Shown piece after piece: positions 26,770-36,027 of a DNA stretch of 64,000 nucleotides. The position numbers and the translations under genes were made by a program. The DNA is taken from NCBI RefSeq assembly GCF_001277175.1, contig NZ_CP012257.1:1302001-1366000 (forward strand), written 5' to 3'. The DNA is from Cronobacter universalis NCTC 9529 (lineage in GTDB: Bacteria; Pseudomonadota; Gammaproteobacteria; Enterobacterales; Enterobacteriaceae). Each line of letters opens with the position of its first letter. Position 1 is the stretch's first letter. The notes beneath the pieces were generated by a model that was given only the letters and a program-made list of their open reading frames with translations, ran no database searches and was not told the origin of the DNA.

Positions 26770-27426
26770 GTGCAGCGAGCCCGTTGTTATCTGTTAGGCG
26801 AAAGCGCCGTGGTACTGGAGCTGGAGCCGCCCGTCACGCTTGCCAGCCAGCAGCGCATCTGGGGGCTGGTGCAGCGTCTCGCGGACGTGCCCGCCGTGGT
26901 GGAAGTCATTCCCGGCATGAATAACATTACCGTGATGCTGCGCGAGCCGGGCACGATGGCGCTGGACGCTATCGAGCGGCTGCAACGCTGGTGGGAGGAG
27001 AGCGAGGCGATCGTTCCCGACGCGCGGCGCATCGAGATCCCGGTGGTGTACGGCGGAGAAGGCGGGCCGGATCTCGGGGTGGTGGCGAACCATGCCGAAC
27101 TCAGTGAAAAGCAGGTGGTGGAGATGCACGCGCAGGTCGATTACGTGGTCTATTTCATCGGCTTTCAGCCGGGCTTTCCGTATCTCGGCGGGCTCGCGCC
27201 TGAGCTTGCCACGCCGCGCCGCGCGGAGCCGCGTCTTCAGGTGTCCGCAGGATCGGTCGGCATCGGCGGCAGCCAGACCGGCATCTATCCGCTGCCCACG
27301 CCCGGCGGCTGGCAGATTATCGGCCATACGCCGCTTGCGCTGTTTGATCCGCGCAATAACCCGCCGGGCCTGCTCGCGCCGGGCGACACCGTGCGCTTTG
27401 TGCCGCAAAAGGAGGGCGTATGCTGA
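26770..27426 (+). CDS. pxpB: 5-oxoprolinase subunit PxpB (YbgJ, KipI family)
   Basis: 218 residues, the E. coli length, starting at GTG 26770 behind GAGGAAA. KipI/AHS1 features: [26 protein letters not shown] and a [21 protein letters not shown] segment. PxpA, PxpB and PxpC together form the widespread prokaryotic ATP-dependent 5-oxoprolinase, which opens 5-oxo-L-proline to L-glutamate. It overlaps pxpC by 7 bases. Confidence 0.95.
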   Translation: MQRARCYLLGESAVVLELEPPVTLASQQRIWGLVQRLADVPAVVEVIPGMNNITVMLREPGTMALDAIERLQRWWEESEAIVPDARRIEIPVVYGGEGGPDLGVVANHAELSEKQVVEMHAQVDYVVYFIGFQPGFPYLGGLAPELATPRRAEPRLQVSAGSVGIGGSQTGIYPLPTPGGWQIIGHTPLALFDPRNNPPGLLAPGDTVRFVPQKEGVC

Positions 27427-28352
27427 AGATCATTCGCGCGGGCATCCACGCCACCATTCAGGATGGCGGCCGTTTCGGACTACGCCAGTACGGTGTGAGC
27501 CAGTGCGGCGCGCTGGATGGCCCGTCGCTGCACATCGCCAACCTGCTGGTGGGCAACGACCCTGATGCGGCGGCGCTGGAGATAACGCTCGGCCAGTGCG
27601 TGGTGGAGTTCACCGAAGACACCTGGTTTGCGCTCACCGGCGCGGGCTGCGATGCGACGCTTGATGAGCGCGCCGTCTGGACCGGCTGGCGTCTGCTCGC
27701 CCGCGCGGGCCAGCGCCTGAGCCTGAAGCTGCCGCGCCGCGGTATGCGCAGCTACCTGGCGCTGGCGGGCGGTTTCGACGTGCCGGAAGTGATGGGCTCG
27801 CGCAGTACCGATGTGAAAGCGGGCGTCGGCGGTTTTGAAGGGCGGCTCCTGCGCGACGGCGATGAACTGCCCGTCAATCCGCCCACGCGTCATTTCCGCG
27901 AGGCGCGCGGCGTGAAGCAACTGCTGTGGGGCAACCGCATTCGCGCGCTGCCGGGACCGGAATATCACGAATTCAGCCACGCGGCGAAAGAAGCCTTCTG
28001 GCGCACGCCGTGGCAGTTGAGCCCGCAGAGTAACCGCATGGGCTACCGGCTGCACGGCCACATGCTGGAGCGCACCACCGAACGCGATTTACTCTCCCAC
28101 GGCCTGCTGCCGGGCGTGGTGCAGGTGCCGCACGGCGGACAGCCTATCGTGCTGATGAATGACGCCCAGACCACCGGCGGCTATCCGCGCATCGCGTGCG
28201 TGATCGACGCCGATCGCTACAACCTCGCGCAGCTGCGCCTGGGCGAGCCGATTCACTTCGTGCAGTGCTCCATCGAAGAGGCGCTGCAGGCGCGCAGCGA
28301 CCGGGCGCGTTACCTTCAACAACTGGCATGGCGGCTTAACGATGAAGATTGA
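27420..28352 (+). CDS. pxpC: 5-oxoprolinase subunit PxpC (YbgK, KipA family)
   Basis: 310 residues, the E. coli length. AHS2/KipA domain related to carboxyltransferase regions of urea amidolyase: [20 protein letters not shown] near the N-terminus and [30 protein letters not shown] in the second half. Overlaps with pxpB (7 bases) and pxpA (11 bases) indicate tight translational coupling of the enzyme complex. Confidence 0.95.
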   Translation: MLKIIRAGIHATIQDGGRFGLRQYGVSQCGALDGPSLHIANLLVGNDPDAAALEITLGQCVVEFTEDTWFALTGAGCDATLDERAVWTGWRLLARAGQRLSLKLPRRGMRSYLALAGGFDVPEVMGSRSTDVKAGVGGFEGRLLRDGDELPVNPPTRHFREARGVKQLLWGNRIRALPGPEYHEFSHAAKEAFWRTPWQLSPQSNRMGYRLHGHMLERTTERDLLSHGLLPGVVQVPHGGQPIVLMNDAQTTGGYPRIACVIDADRYNLAQLRLGEPIHFVQCSIEEALQARSDRARYLQQLAWRLNDED

Positions 28353-29076
28353 TCTTAACGCCGATCTCGGCGAAGGCTGCGGCAACGACGCGCAACTGAT
28401 GCCGCTGATTAGCTCCGCCAACATCGCCTGCGGCTTCCATGCGGGCGATGCCCGGACGATGCGCGAGAGCGTGCGGCTGGCGCTGGCGCACGGCGTGGCG
28501 ATTGGCGCGCATCCGGGGTTCGCGGATCGTGAAAACTTCGGGCGCACGGCGATGCAGCTGCCGCCGGAGACGATTTACGCCGAGACGCTCTATCAGATCG
28601 GCGCGCTCGCCGCTATCGCACAGGCCGAGGGCGGCAGGCTGGCGCATGTGAAACCGCACGGCATGCTCTATAACCAGGCGGCGAGAGACGCGGCGCTCGC
28701 CGACGCTATCGCGCAGGCGGTAAAGGATGTTGACGCGTCGCTGATCCTGGTGGGGCTGGCGGGCAGCGAACTGATTCGCGCGGGCGCGCGTTATCAGCTC
28801 GCCACGCGCGAAGAGGTCTTCGCCGATCGCGGTTATCTGGCCGACGGCGCGCTGGTGCCGCGCAGCGAGCCGGGCGCGTTGATTGAAGACGACGACGAAG
28901 CGGTCTCGCGCACGCTGATGATGGTGCAGGAAGGGCGGGTGCGCAGCCGCGACGGCGCGTGGGCGGCGGTGAATGCCCAGACGGTCTGCCTGCATGGCGA
29001 CGGCGCGCACGCGCTGGCGTTCGCGCGCCGGTTACGCGAGGCGTTCGACGCGCGCCAGATTCAGGTCAGCGCGTAA
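28342..29076 (+). CDS. pxpA: 5-oxoprolinase subunit PxpA (YbgL, LamB/YcsF family)
   Basis: 244 residues, the E. coli length. [43 protein letters not shown] and VKPHGMLYN are the LamB/YcsF signature blocks that line the active site. It is the third subunit of the 5-oxoprolinase and the last gene of the plus-strand operon here. The next gene converges with only one base between the stops. In E. coli nei follows directly; here a four-gene block intervenes. Confidence 0.95.
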   Translation: MKIDLNADLGEGCGNDAQLMPLISSANIACGFHAGDARTMRESVRLALAHGVAIGAHPGFADRENFGRTAMQLPPETIYAETLYQIGALAAIAQAEGGRLAHVKPHGMLYNQAARDAALADAIAQAVKDVDASLILVGLAGSELIRAGARYQLATREEVFADRGYLADGALVPRSEPGALIEDDDEAVSRTLMMVQEGRVRSRDGAWAAVNAQTVCLHGDGAHALAFARRLREAFDARQIQVSA

Positions 29077-29077
29077 C

Positions 29078-29626
29078 TCAGAGCGATGCCGCCGCCCGCG
29101 CGGCGGTGTCGTAAAGCGAGGCGATGGTGCGCAGCAGTTGCGCCGTTTCGCCAATCGCCGCGCCCGGTATGCCGCTCTCGACCTGAATCGCGATAAGACA
29201 CGCTTCGCGCACGTCGCGGTATTTCATACACAGCGCTTTGCCTTCATCCGTCGTCGAGAAATAGAGCTCTTTACCCACCTTTTCACTGGTCACATAGCCC
29301 GCTTTCACCAGCTTTTTCAGCGCGTAGGTCACGATGTGCGTATCTTCCACGTTAAGCACAAAGCAGATATCCGCGAGTTTTTTCTTGCGGTTGCGGTGGT
29401 TAACGTGATGCAACAGCGAGACGTCAAACGCGCCCATATCCGGCTCGCCCGCCGCCGTCATGCAGCGCACCATCCATTTGTTAAACGCGTTGCCGGTCAT
29501 AATAAGCGCGTACTCCAGCTCCGAGAGTTCCGCGCAACGCTCCGACACCAGATGACGGGACGACACAATGCGCCCGTCAGCAATATCGTCGTTATCACTT
29601 GATACAACAGCTTTTTTACGGCTCAT
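29078..29626 (-). CDS. MarR-like winged-helix transcriptional regulator
   Basis: 182 residues. The central part (about 75-140) has a winged helix: LADICFVLNVEDTHIVTYAL as the helix-turn-helix, LKKLVKAGYVTSEKVGKELY as recognition helix end plus wing, and FSTTDEGKALCMKYRDVRE as the final dimerisation helix. The N-terminal helix carries SELEYALIMTGNAFNKWMVRC. The gene is divergent from the DUF969-DUF979-DUF2891 operon, the classic arrangement for a local regulator. It is absent from E. coli K-12 at this locus. Ligand unknown; a metabolite of the adjacent pathway is a reasonable guess. Confidence 0.75.
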   Translation of the reverse strand: MSRKKAVVSSDNDDIADGRIVSSRHLVSERCAELSELEYALIMTGNAFNKWMVRCMTAAGEPDMGAFDVSLLHHVNHRNRKKKLADICFVLNVEDTHIVTYALKKLVKAGYVTSEKVGKELYFSTTDEGKALCMKYRDVREACLIAIQVESGIPGAAIGETAQLLRTIASLYDTAARAAASL

Positions 29627-29871
29627 GGCGTCCCTTACTCTCCTGTGGGTATTGGTAAAAACTATAAAACGTCACCGACAAAATAAAAACATTTTATTGA
29701 TAAATTGTTTACATACTATGACTGTTCAGATATAGCTTTTTGGTCAGGTTCTGCACGTTCACAGCGCCTCTCACACAACAACGTTCGCCGCAATGCCCAC
29801 GCTTCGCCACCCGGCGAAGGAGCAGAATAGCCTTCGGCGTGCAACGCTCACTTTGGAAAGGGTAACAATGT
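29627..29871. promoter_or_regulatory. Divergent promoter region of the regulator and the DUF969 operon
   Basis: A 245-base gap. The left part is strongly AT-rich and contains a perfect inverted repeat (29682-29698). The right part is GC-richer leader sequence, with the ribosome-binding site GGAAAGGG at 29855-29862 before the DUF969 start. Confidence 0.55.
29682..29698. promoter_or_regulatory. Candidate operator of the local regulator
   Basis: Perfect 7-3-7 inverted repeat (AATAAAA, ACA, TTTTATT) placed between the divergent genes, the size expected for a MarR-type dimer. Identity as the binding site is inference. Confidence 0.4.
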
Positions 29872-30594
29872 ATGGACGGTTCCTCTCTGTTGCCGCTCAT
29901 CGGTATTCCGGTGGTGGTTATCGGTTTCGCGCTGCGCTTTAACCCGCTGCTGGTGGTGGTGGTTGCCGGGCTGACGACCGGGCTCACGGTCGGCATGGAT
30001 TTCGGCATGCTGCTGGAAACCTTCGGCGAAAAGTTCGTTAACAGCCGCTCGCTCGCGACTTTCATTCTGATCCTGCCGGTCATTGGCCTGCTGGAGTATT
30101 ACGGCCTGAAAGAGCGCGCCCAGGCGTGGGTGGCGAAAATCGCCAGCGCCACCTCGGCGCGTATTCTGATGCTCTATTTCGTGGTGCGCGAAGGCACCGC
30201 GGCGCTCGGGCTGATGTCGCTTGGCGGCCACGCCCAGACCGTGCGCCCGCTGCTCGCGCCGATGGCTGAAGGCGCGGCGCTCAATGAATATGGCGAGCTG
30301 CCTGCGCACATCCGCGACAAAATCAAAGCCCACGCCGCCGCCTGCGACAATATCGCGGTGTTTTTTGGCGAAGATATTTTCATCGCTTTCGGCGCGGTGC
30401 TGCTGATTGACGCGTTCCTGAAAGAGAACGGCATTCCCGGCATCGAGCCGCTGCATATCGGCCTGTGGGCCATTCCGACCGCGATTGCGGCGCTGATTAT
30501 TCATATGGCGCGCTTGCTGCGCTTAGACGCCAGCATTCGCCGCGAGGTGCTGGCCTGGCGCGCGGAGCAGGGCAACCAGGAGGCCGTGCAATGA
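29872..30594 (+). CDS. DUF969 membrane protein, candidate permease subunit
   Basis: 240 residues with about six or seven hydrophobic helices (LLPLIGIPVVVIGFALRF, NPLLVVVVAGLTTGLTVGMD, LATFILILPVIGLLEYY and others). Recognised as DUF969, which in many bacteria is paired with DUF979 and has an ion-transporter-like layout. It is followed by DUF979 with an ATGA overlap, so the two proteins are made together and probably form one transporter. The cluster lies next to 5-oxoprolinase, which suggests 5-oxoproline or a related acid as substrate (inference). Confidence 0.78.
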   Translation: MDGSSLLPLIGIPVVVIGFALRFNPLLVVVVAGLTTGLTVGMDFGMLLETFGEKFVNSRSLATFILILPVIGLLEYYGLKERAQAWVAKIASATSARILMLYFVVREGTAALGLMSLGGHAQTVRPLLAPMAEGAALNEYGELPAHIRDKIKAHAAACDNIAVFFGEDIFIAFGAVLLIDAFLKENGIPGIEPLHIGLWAIPTAIAALIIHMARLLRLDASIRREVLAWRAEQGNQEAVQ

Positions 30595-31577
30595 GTACGT
30601 TGCTGACCATCAACCGCGTCTACTACCTGATCGGCTTTATCGTCATGCTGCTGGTGGTGATGACGCTTCGCGATCGCGGTAATCCGAAACGCTTCACTAC
30701 CGCGCTGTTCTGGTTCCTGTTCGGCGGGATTTTTCTCTTCGGCGATCTGCTGGTGCAGGAGCTGGGCCGTTCGCTGGCCTACCGCATTATCGGCGGCGCG
30801 GTGATTGTCATCGCCCTGCTGGCGGGCTTCGGGCTGGTCGGGAAGGGGCACTATAAAATGTCCACCGAGGAGGAGCGCGAGGCGTCGTCCCGGCGTCTGG
30901 GCAACTGGCTGTTTCTGCCGGCGCTGCTGATCCCGGTGGTGACGGTGATTGGCACGCTGTTTTTAAAAGGCGTCTCGTTGGGCGGCGTGTTCCTGCTGGA
31001 TCAAAAACAGCTGACGCTCGCGGCGCTGTGCGTGGCGTGTATCGCGGCGCTGCTGGTGGGCTGGTGGCTCACGCGCGGCACGCCGCTGCATGCGATTCGC
31101 CAGTCGCGCCGCCTGGTGGATACCATCGGCTGGGCGGTGATTTTGCCGCAGATGCTGGCGATGCTCGGCGGGGTGTTTGTCGCCGCCGATACCGGCACGG
31201 CGGTGCAGCGCGTGGTGAGCCTGTTTGTCGACCCGGAAAACCGCTTCATGCTGGTGGTTATCTACTGCATCGGCATGGCGCTGTTCACGATGATTATGGG
31301 TAACGCGTTTGCGGCGTTCCCGGTGCTGAGCGCGGGCATCGCGCTGCCGCTGCTGATTAATCATCACCACGGCGACCCGGCGCCGCTGCTGGCCATCGGC
31401 ATGTACGCGGGCTACTGCGGCACGCTGATGACGCCGATGGCGGCGAATTTTAATATCGTTCCCGCCGCCCTGCTGGAGCTGAAAGACAAATATCAGGTGA
31501 TAAAAATTCAGATCCCGACGGCGCTGACGCTGCTGGTGGTGAACGTTTTCCTGATGTATTTCATCGTATTCCGCTAA
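30591..31577 (+). CDS. DUF979 membrane protein, candidate permease subunit
   Basis: 328 residues, using the ATG at 30591 that overlaps the DUF969 stop (ATGA). About nine or ten membrane helices. Conserved-looking loops include TIGWAVILPQMLAMLGGVF, MIMGNAFAAFPVLSAGI and YAGYCGTLMTPMAANFNIVP, the last resembling re-entrant substrate-binding loops of ion-transporter-type carriers. Always seen with DUF969 in my recall. Likely the core translocation subunit of the pair. Confidence 0.78.
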   Translation: MSTLLTINRVYYLIGFIVMLLVVMTLRDRGNPKRFTTALFWFLFGGIFLFGDLLVQELGRSLAYRIIGGAVIVIALLAGFGLVGKGHYKMSTEEEREASSRRLGNWLFLPALLIPVVTVIGTLFLKGVSLGGVFLLDQKQLTLAALCVACIAALLVGWWLTRGTPLHAIRQSRRLVDTIGWAVILPQMLAMLGGVFVAADTGTAVQRVVSLFVDPENRFMLVVIYCIGMALFTMIMGNAFAAFPVLSAGIALPLLINHHHGDPAPLLAIGMYAGYCGTLMTPMAANFNIVPAALLELKDKYQVIKIQIPTALTLLVVNVFLMYFIVFR

Positions 31578-31596
31578 GGCCCACTAAGGAGCTGTT

Positions 31597-32592
31597 ATGA
31601 CGTTGACACAACCCCAGGCCGACGCCTTTGCCCGGATGCCCCTGACCTATCTGCGCCAGGAGTATCCGAACCATATCATGCATCTGATGAATGATGACGC
31701 CGACGCGCTGCCGCCGCGCGAACTGCACCCGATTTTCTACGGCTGCTTTGACTGGCATTCGGCGGTGCACGGTTACTGGCTGCTGCTGCGCTGCTTGCGC
31801 CGCTACCCGACGCTGTCGTGCCGCGAAGAGATCATCGCGCTGTTCGATGAACACATCACGCCTGCGAATGTGGCGCGTGAAGTGGATTACTTTACCGCGC
31901 CGTTCCGCGCCTCGTTCGAGCGCCCGTATGGCTACGGCTGGCTGCTGGCGCTCGCCCAGGAGCTGAAAGCGTCAGACCTGCCGCAGGCTGCGCGCTGGCA
32001 CGAGACGCTGGCGCCGCTGACCCAGGATATCCGCGCGCGCCTTATCGATTACCTCTGCAAGCTGACCTACCCGATTCGCGTCGGCACCCATTACAACACG
32101 GCGTTTGCGCTCGCCCTCGGTCTGGATTACGCCCGCGCGCTTGGTGATGAGACGCTTGAGCGCGCCATCACTGACGCGACGACGCGCTTTTATCAGGCCG
32201 ACACCGACTACCCGGCGCACTACGAGCCGGGCGGCGATGAGTATCTCTCCGGCGCGCTCACCGAAGCGCTGCTGATGAGTAAAACGGCGGCGCATTTCCC
32301 GGCGTGGTTTGACGCGTATCTGCCGGATATCAACGACGTGGCGGCGCTGATGCACCCGGCGGTAGTGAGCGATCGCGCCGACCCGAAAATCGCCCACCTC
32401 GACGGGCTTAACTTAAGCCGCGCCTGGTGTATGAAGCATATCGCCGCGGCGCTCCCTGAAGATCACCGCGCGCAGCCAGCGCTGCAGGAGGCGGTGCAAC
32501 GTCATCTTGCGGCAAGCGTTGAGCATGTGGTCGGCAGCCACTACAGCGGCGGCCACTGGCTGGCGAGCTTCGCGCTGCTGGCGCTGGAGTAA
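31597..32592 (+). CDS. DUF2891 protein, putative cytoplasmic enzyme
   Basis: 331 residues, no signal peptide or membrane helix. It starts 19 bases after DUF979 behind AAGGAG. The sequence has an all-helical look with conserved polar blocks HPIFYGCFDWHSAVHGYW, RVGTHYNTAFALALGLDYA, EPGGDEYLSG and GSHYSGGHWLASFALLAL. The paired His/Trp/Asp blocks resemble an alpha/alpha-barrel active site. I recognise it as DUF2891, which has no assigned reaction. Its operon position suggests it acts on the compound imported by DUF969/DUF979. Confidence 0.75.
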   Translation: MTLTQPQADAFARMPLTYLRQEYPNHIMHLMNDDADALPPRELHPIFYGCFDWHSAVHGYWLLLRCLRRYPTLSCREEIIALFDEHITPANVAREVDYFTAPFRASFERPYGYGWLLALAQELKASDLPQAARWHETLAPLTQDIRARLIDYLCKLTYPIRVGTHYNTAFALALGLDYARALGDETLERAITDATTRFYQADTDYPAHYEPGGDEYLSGALTEALLMSKTAAHFPAWFDAYLPDINDVAALMHPAVVSDRADPKIAHLDGLNLSRAWCMKHIAAALPEDHRAQPALQEAVQRHLAASVEHVVGSHYSGGHWLASFALLALE

Positions 32593-32598
32593 ACCGTT

Positions 32599-32630
32599 AA
32601 CCGCCGCTTTTTTGCGGCGGTTGTCTTTTT
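32599..32630 (+). terminator. Terminator of the DUF969-DUF979-DUF2891 operon
   Basis: AACCGCCGC / GCGGCGGTT stem with a T-rich loop, followed by GTCTTTTT. Confidence 0.8.
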
Positions 32631-32698
32631 CTCCCGGCGCCTGCTGCTACAGTTTATCCTGATGTTTTAATGCGTAAGTAACCTGAAAAGGATGAACG

Positions 32699-33490
32699 AT
32701 GCCGGAAGGACCGGAGATCCGCCGCGCGGCGGACAAGCTTGAAGCGGCGGTGGCGGGCAAACCGCTGACCCACGTCTGGTTTGCGTTTCCTGAATTAAAA
32801 CCGTTTGAAGCGCAGCTGACCGGCGCGCGGGTGGAGCGATTCGAAACCCGCGGCAAAGCGCTGTTGACGCATTTTTCCTGTGGGCTGACGCTCTACAGCC
32901 ACAATCAGCTGTATGGCGTCTGGCGCGTGGTGAAAGCGGGTGAAACGCCGCAGACCACGCGAAGCCTGCGCGTGCGGCTCGAAACCGAAGACGCCGCGGT
33001 GCTGCTTTACAGCGCCTCGGAAATCGAGATGCTGGATGCAGACGGCATGGCGGCGCACGCGTTTTTGCAGCGCGTCGGGCCGGACGTGCTGGATATGTCG
33101 CTGACGGTGGAGCAGGTGAAGGAGCGTCTGTTAAGCCCGCGCTTTCATCGCCGTCAGTTCAGCGGGCTGCTGCTGGACCAGGCGTTTCTCGCGGGGCTTG
33201 GCAATTATTTGCGTGTGGAGATCCTCTGGCAGGCGCAGCTTGCGCCGCGCCACAAGGCAATAGAGCTGAATAATACGCAGCTTGATGCGCTGGCCCGCGC
33301 ATGTCTTGAGATCCCGCGGCTCTCATACCAGACGCGCGGGACGGTGGATGAGAATAAGCATCACGGCGCGCTGTTTCGCTTCGAGGTGTTTCACCGCGCC
33401 GGGAAGAAATGCCGCCGCTGCGGGGGAATTATCGAGAAGACGACGCTGTCGTCGCGGCCATTTTACTGGTGTCCGGGGTGTCAGGCGTAG
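32699..33490 (+). CDS. nei: Endonuclease VIII (Nei)
   Basis: 263 residues, the E. coli length. It starts [14 protein letters not shown]: after Met removal the Pro is the catalytic nucleophile and the Glu pair follows. A helix-two-turn-helix lies near [20 protein letters not shown], and the C-terminal zinc finger has four Cys (CRRCGG and CPGC). It is a DNA glycosylase/AP lyase for oxidised pyrimidines. Own promoter likely; the ribosome-binding site AAAAGGA is 8 bases upstream. Confidence 0.96.
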   Translation: MPEGPEIRRAADKLEAAVAGKPLTHVWFAFPELKPFEAQLTGARVERFETRGKALLTHFSCGLTLYSHNQLYGVWRVVKAGETPQTTRSLRVRLETEDAAVLLYSASEIEMLDADGMAAHAFLQRVGPDVLDMSLTVEQVKERLLSPRFHRRQFSGLLLDQAFLAGLGNYLRVEILWQAQLAPRHKAIELNNTQLDALARACLEIPRLSYQTRGTVDENKHHGALFRFEVFHRAGKKCRRCGGIIEKTTLSSRPFYWCPGCQA

Positions 33491-33503
33491 TTTTAGGGTG
33501 AAT

Positions 33504-33636
33504 GGCGGGTGCGCGTTGCTTACCCGCCCTACATGAAATATAGATGGGTTGTGGCGGGTGCGCTGCGCTTACCCGCCCTACGTTAAATACAAAAACGGTG
33601 GTTCGGTGTAGGGCGGGTAAGCGCAGCGCACCCGCC
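33504..33636. repeat. Three copies of a REP-like palindromic element
   Basis: Copies at 33504-33532, 33553-33581 (same orientation) and 33608-33636 (inverted). Each is about 29 bases, built as GGCGGGT, G/C-rich centre, ACCCGCC plus CTAC. The set can fold as single hairpins or as one large structure between nei and gltA. The same element occurs at 38885 and three times at 61348-61477. Confidence 0.88.
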
Positions 33637-33652
33637 GCTAAAACGCCCATAA

Positions 33653-33678
33653 AAAAACGCGCCCAAAGGCGCGTTTTT
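33653..33678 (-). terminator. Terminator of gltA
   Basis: Stem AAACGCGCC / GGCGCGTTT with a short loop between gltA and the repeat cluster. On the minus strand it is followed by at least seven T. Confidence 0.85.
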
Positions 33679-33698
33679 CAGATTAACCGCAGCGTGGA

Positions 33699-34985
33699 TT
33701 AACGCTTGGTCAGATCGGATTTGAAATCACGCTGCTCGTAGCCGGTGTACAGCTGACGCGGACGCGCGATCTTCATGCCTTCGCTGTGCATCTCGTTCCA
33801 GTGCGCAATCCAGCCCACGGTACGCGCCATCGCGAAGATAACGGTAAACATGGAAGACGGAATGCCCATCGCTTTCAGGATGATGCCGGAGTAGAAATCC
33901 ACGTTCGGGTAGAGTTTCTTCTCGATGAAATACGGGTCGTTCAGCGCGATGTTTTCCAGCTCCATCGCCACTTCCAGCAGATCGTCTTTGGTGCCCAGCT
34001 CTTTCAGCACTTCGTGGCAGGTTTCGCGCATTACGGTGGCGCGCGGGTCATAGTTTTTGTAAACGCGATGACCGAAGCCCATCAGGCGGAAAGAGTCGTT
34101 TTTGTCTTTCGCGCGACGCACGAATTCCGGAATGTGCTCAACGGTGCTGATCTCTTCCAGCATCTTGAGTGCGGCTTCGTTAGCGCCACCGTGCGCCGGT
34201 CCCCACAGGGAGGCGATGCCCGCGGCGATACACGCGAACGGGTTCGCGCCGGAGGAGCCTGCGGTACGTACGGTAGAGGTTGACGCGTTCTGCTCATGAT
34301 CCGCGTGCAGGATCAGAATGCGATCCATCGCGCGCTCCAGCACCGGGTTCACCTCGTAAGGCTCGCATGGTGTGGAGAACATCATATTCAGGAAGTTGCC
34401 GGAGTAGGAGAGATCGTTACGCGGATACACAAACGGCTGGCCGATCGAATATTTGTAACACATCGCCGCCACGGTCGGCATTTTAGAGAGCAGACGGAAG
34501 GCCGCAATCTCACGGTGACGCGGGTTATTGACGTCCAGCGAGTCGTGATAGAACGCCGCCAGCGCGCCGGTCACGCCGCACAGCACCGCCATCGGGTGAG
34601 AATCGCGACGGAAACCGTGGAACAGACGCGTGATCTGCTCATGGATCATGGTGTGGCGGGTGACGGTGGTTCTGAATTCGTCGTACTGCTCCTGGGTCGG
34701 CTTTTCGCCGTAGAGCAGGATGTAGCACACTTCAAGATAGTTGGACTCAGTGGCTAACTGATCGATAGGGAAACCGCGGTGCAGCAGGATACCTTCGTCA
34801 CCATCAATAAAGGTGATTTTGGACTCGCAGGATGCGGTGGAAGTAAAGCCGGGGTCGAACGTGAAAACACCTTTTGAACCAAGACTACGGATATCGATTA
34901 CATCCTGACCGAGCGTGCCTTTTAGCACATCCAGTTCGATAGCACCATCACCGTTATAGGTTAGGTTTGCTTTAATATCAGCCAT
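33699..34985 (-). CDS. gltA: Citrate synthase (type II, NADH-sensitive)
   Basis: 428 residues (E. coli 427), nearly identical in recalled sequence. Catalytic motifs [23 protein letters not shown] and VDFYSG hold the His, His and Asp at about 265, 306 and 363. It condenses oxaloacetate and acetyl-CoA, the entry step of the TCA cycle. It is divergent from sdhCDAB across a 652-base regulatory region. Confidence 0.98.
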   Translation of the reverse strand: MADIKANLTYNGDGAIELDVLKGTLGQDVIDIRSLGSKGVFTFDPGFTSTASCESKITFIDGDEGILLHRGFPIDQLATESNYLEVCYILLYGEKPTQEQYDEFRTTVTRHTMIHEQITRLFHGFRRDSHPMAVLCGVTGALAAFYHDSLDVNNPRHREIAAFRLLSKMPTVAAMCYKYSIGQPFVYPRNDLSYSGNFLNMMFSTPCEPYEVNPVLERAMDRILILHADHEQNASTSTVRTAGSSGANPFACIAAGIASLWGPAHGGANEAALKMLEEISTVEHIPEFVRRAKDKNDSFRLMGFGHRVYKNYDPRATVMRETCHEVLKELGTKDDLLEVAMELENIALNDPYFIEKKLYPNVDFYSGIILKAMGIPSSMFTVIFAMARTVGWIAHWNEMHSEGMKIARPRQLYTGYEQRDFKSDLTKR

Positions 34986-35381
34986 TTACGGTCTCCTTAG
35001 CGCCTGTTGCTTGCGACGGTTAACCGCCGATTTACCTCCAGCCAGCAGGGGACAGTTGCCAGTTTGTTGTGTGGCGCGCAGCTCTGTTTCAGAGGGGAAA
35101 CCAGGGTACAGAGCGATGGGCGGCTTGCAGGCAACCATTCAAACCTGGGTGAAACAACAGTAAATCAGGGTGTTAGCCGTCAGTATTTGTCAAACCTGTT
35201 TATCACTAATACCTGGCTAAATTACTGCGGTCAATACTGGCACACTGTTACATAACTTATTCTCAGGTGAAAGCATGACCCCATAACTTTTGCGAATTAT
35301 ATGCGTTTCTGGGTGATGTTTGTAACTAATTTGTTTAACATTTGTCAAATCAGATGATTAAAAATTAAAATAATGTTGTTA

Positions 35382-35399
35382 TCGTGATCCTGGTCACTG
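35382..35399. promoter_or_regulatory. CRP site upstream of sdhC
   Basis: GTGA-N6-TCAC (35384-35397), perfect inner half-sites, about 70 to 80 bases upstream of the predicted start point, as in E. coli. Confidence 0.75.
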
Positions 35400-35435
35400 T
35401 TCCGACCAAAACCGGCCAAAGAATTTGTAGGTTAA

Positions 35436-35464
35436 TTGTAATGATATTGTGAACATCCTATACT
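35436..35464 (+). promoter_or_regulatory. sdhC sigma-70 promoter
   Basis: TTGTAA, 17-base spacer, TATACT, at the position of the known E. coli sdh promoter. Confidence 0.75.
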
Positions 35465-35637
35465 GCCGCCAGGTCTCCGGAACACCTTGCAACCGCGAGC
35501 CACCCAGCGTAGTAACGTGTCATGCAGCCTTTGGAAGCGGTGATTTTGCATGACGCGGAGTTATAGAAAAATGACGCTGCTTGACCCGCCTGCAGACCGG
35601 AGGAAGGACACAATAAGAACAGCATGTGGGCGCATTC

Positions 35638-36027
35638 ATGATAAAAAAGGTGAATAAACAACGACCTGTCAACCTGGATCTGACAACGATCCGGTTTCCT
35701 GTCACCGCGATTGCTTCTATCCTCCACCGCGTTTCCGGCGTGATTACCTTTGTCGCCGTCGGCATTCTGCTGTGGTTGTTAGGACTCTCTCTCTCGTCTC
35801 AAGAAGGCTTTCTGACTGCGTCCAACATCATGGACAGCTTCTTCGTTAAATTCATTATGTGGGGCATTCTGACAGCGCTGGCTTACCACGTTGTTGGCGG
35901 CGTTCGCCACATGCTGATGGATTTCGGCTATCTTGAAGAAACCTTCGCAGCAGGCCAACGCTCCGCTAAGTTCGCTTTTATTATCACTGTCGTGCTTTCA
36001 ATTCTCGCAGGAGTCCTCGTATGGTAA
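35638..36027 (+). CDS. sdhC: Succinate dehydrogenase cytochrome b556 subunit
   Basis: 129 residues from the ATG at 35638 ([15 protein letters not shown]); an in-frame GTG at 35626 would add four residues. Three membrane helices; heme-ligand His in [16 protein letters not shown] near residue 84, and quinone-site segment SILHRVSG. It anchors SdhAB and passes electrons to ubiquinone. It overlaps sdhD by 7 bases. Confidence 0.96.
   Translation: MIKKVNKQRPVNLDLTTIRFPVTAIASILHRVSGVITFVAVGILLWLLGLSLSSQEGFLTASNIMDSFFVKFIMWGILTALAYHVVGGVRHMLMDFGYLEETFAAGQRSAKFAFIITVVLSILAGVLVW

Larger units (their letters stand above)
34986..35637. promoter_or_regulatory. gltA-sdhC divergent control region
   Basis: No gene. 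The right half closely follows the E. coli sdhC upstream region as I recall it. It contains a CRP-type site (about 35382-35399), the sdhC promoter (35436-35464) and a long leader with conserved blocks. The left half must hold the gltA promoters. ArcA and CRP control of this region is established in E. coli. A five-codon ORF (ATG at 35624) ends across the sdhC start. Confidence 0.75.
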
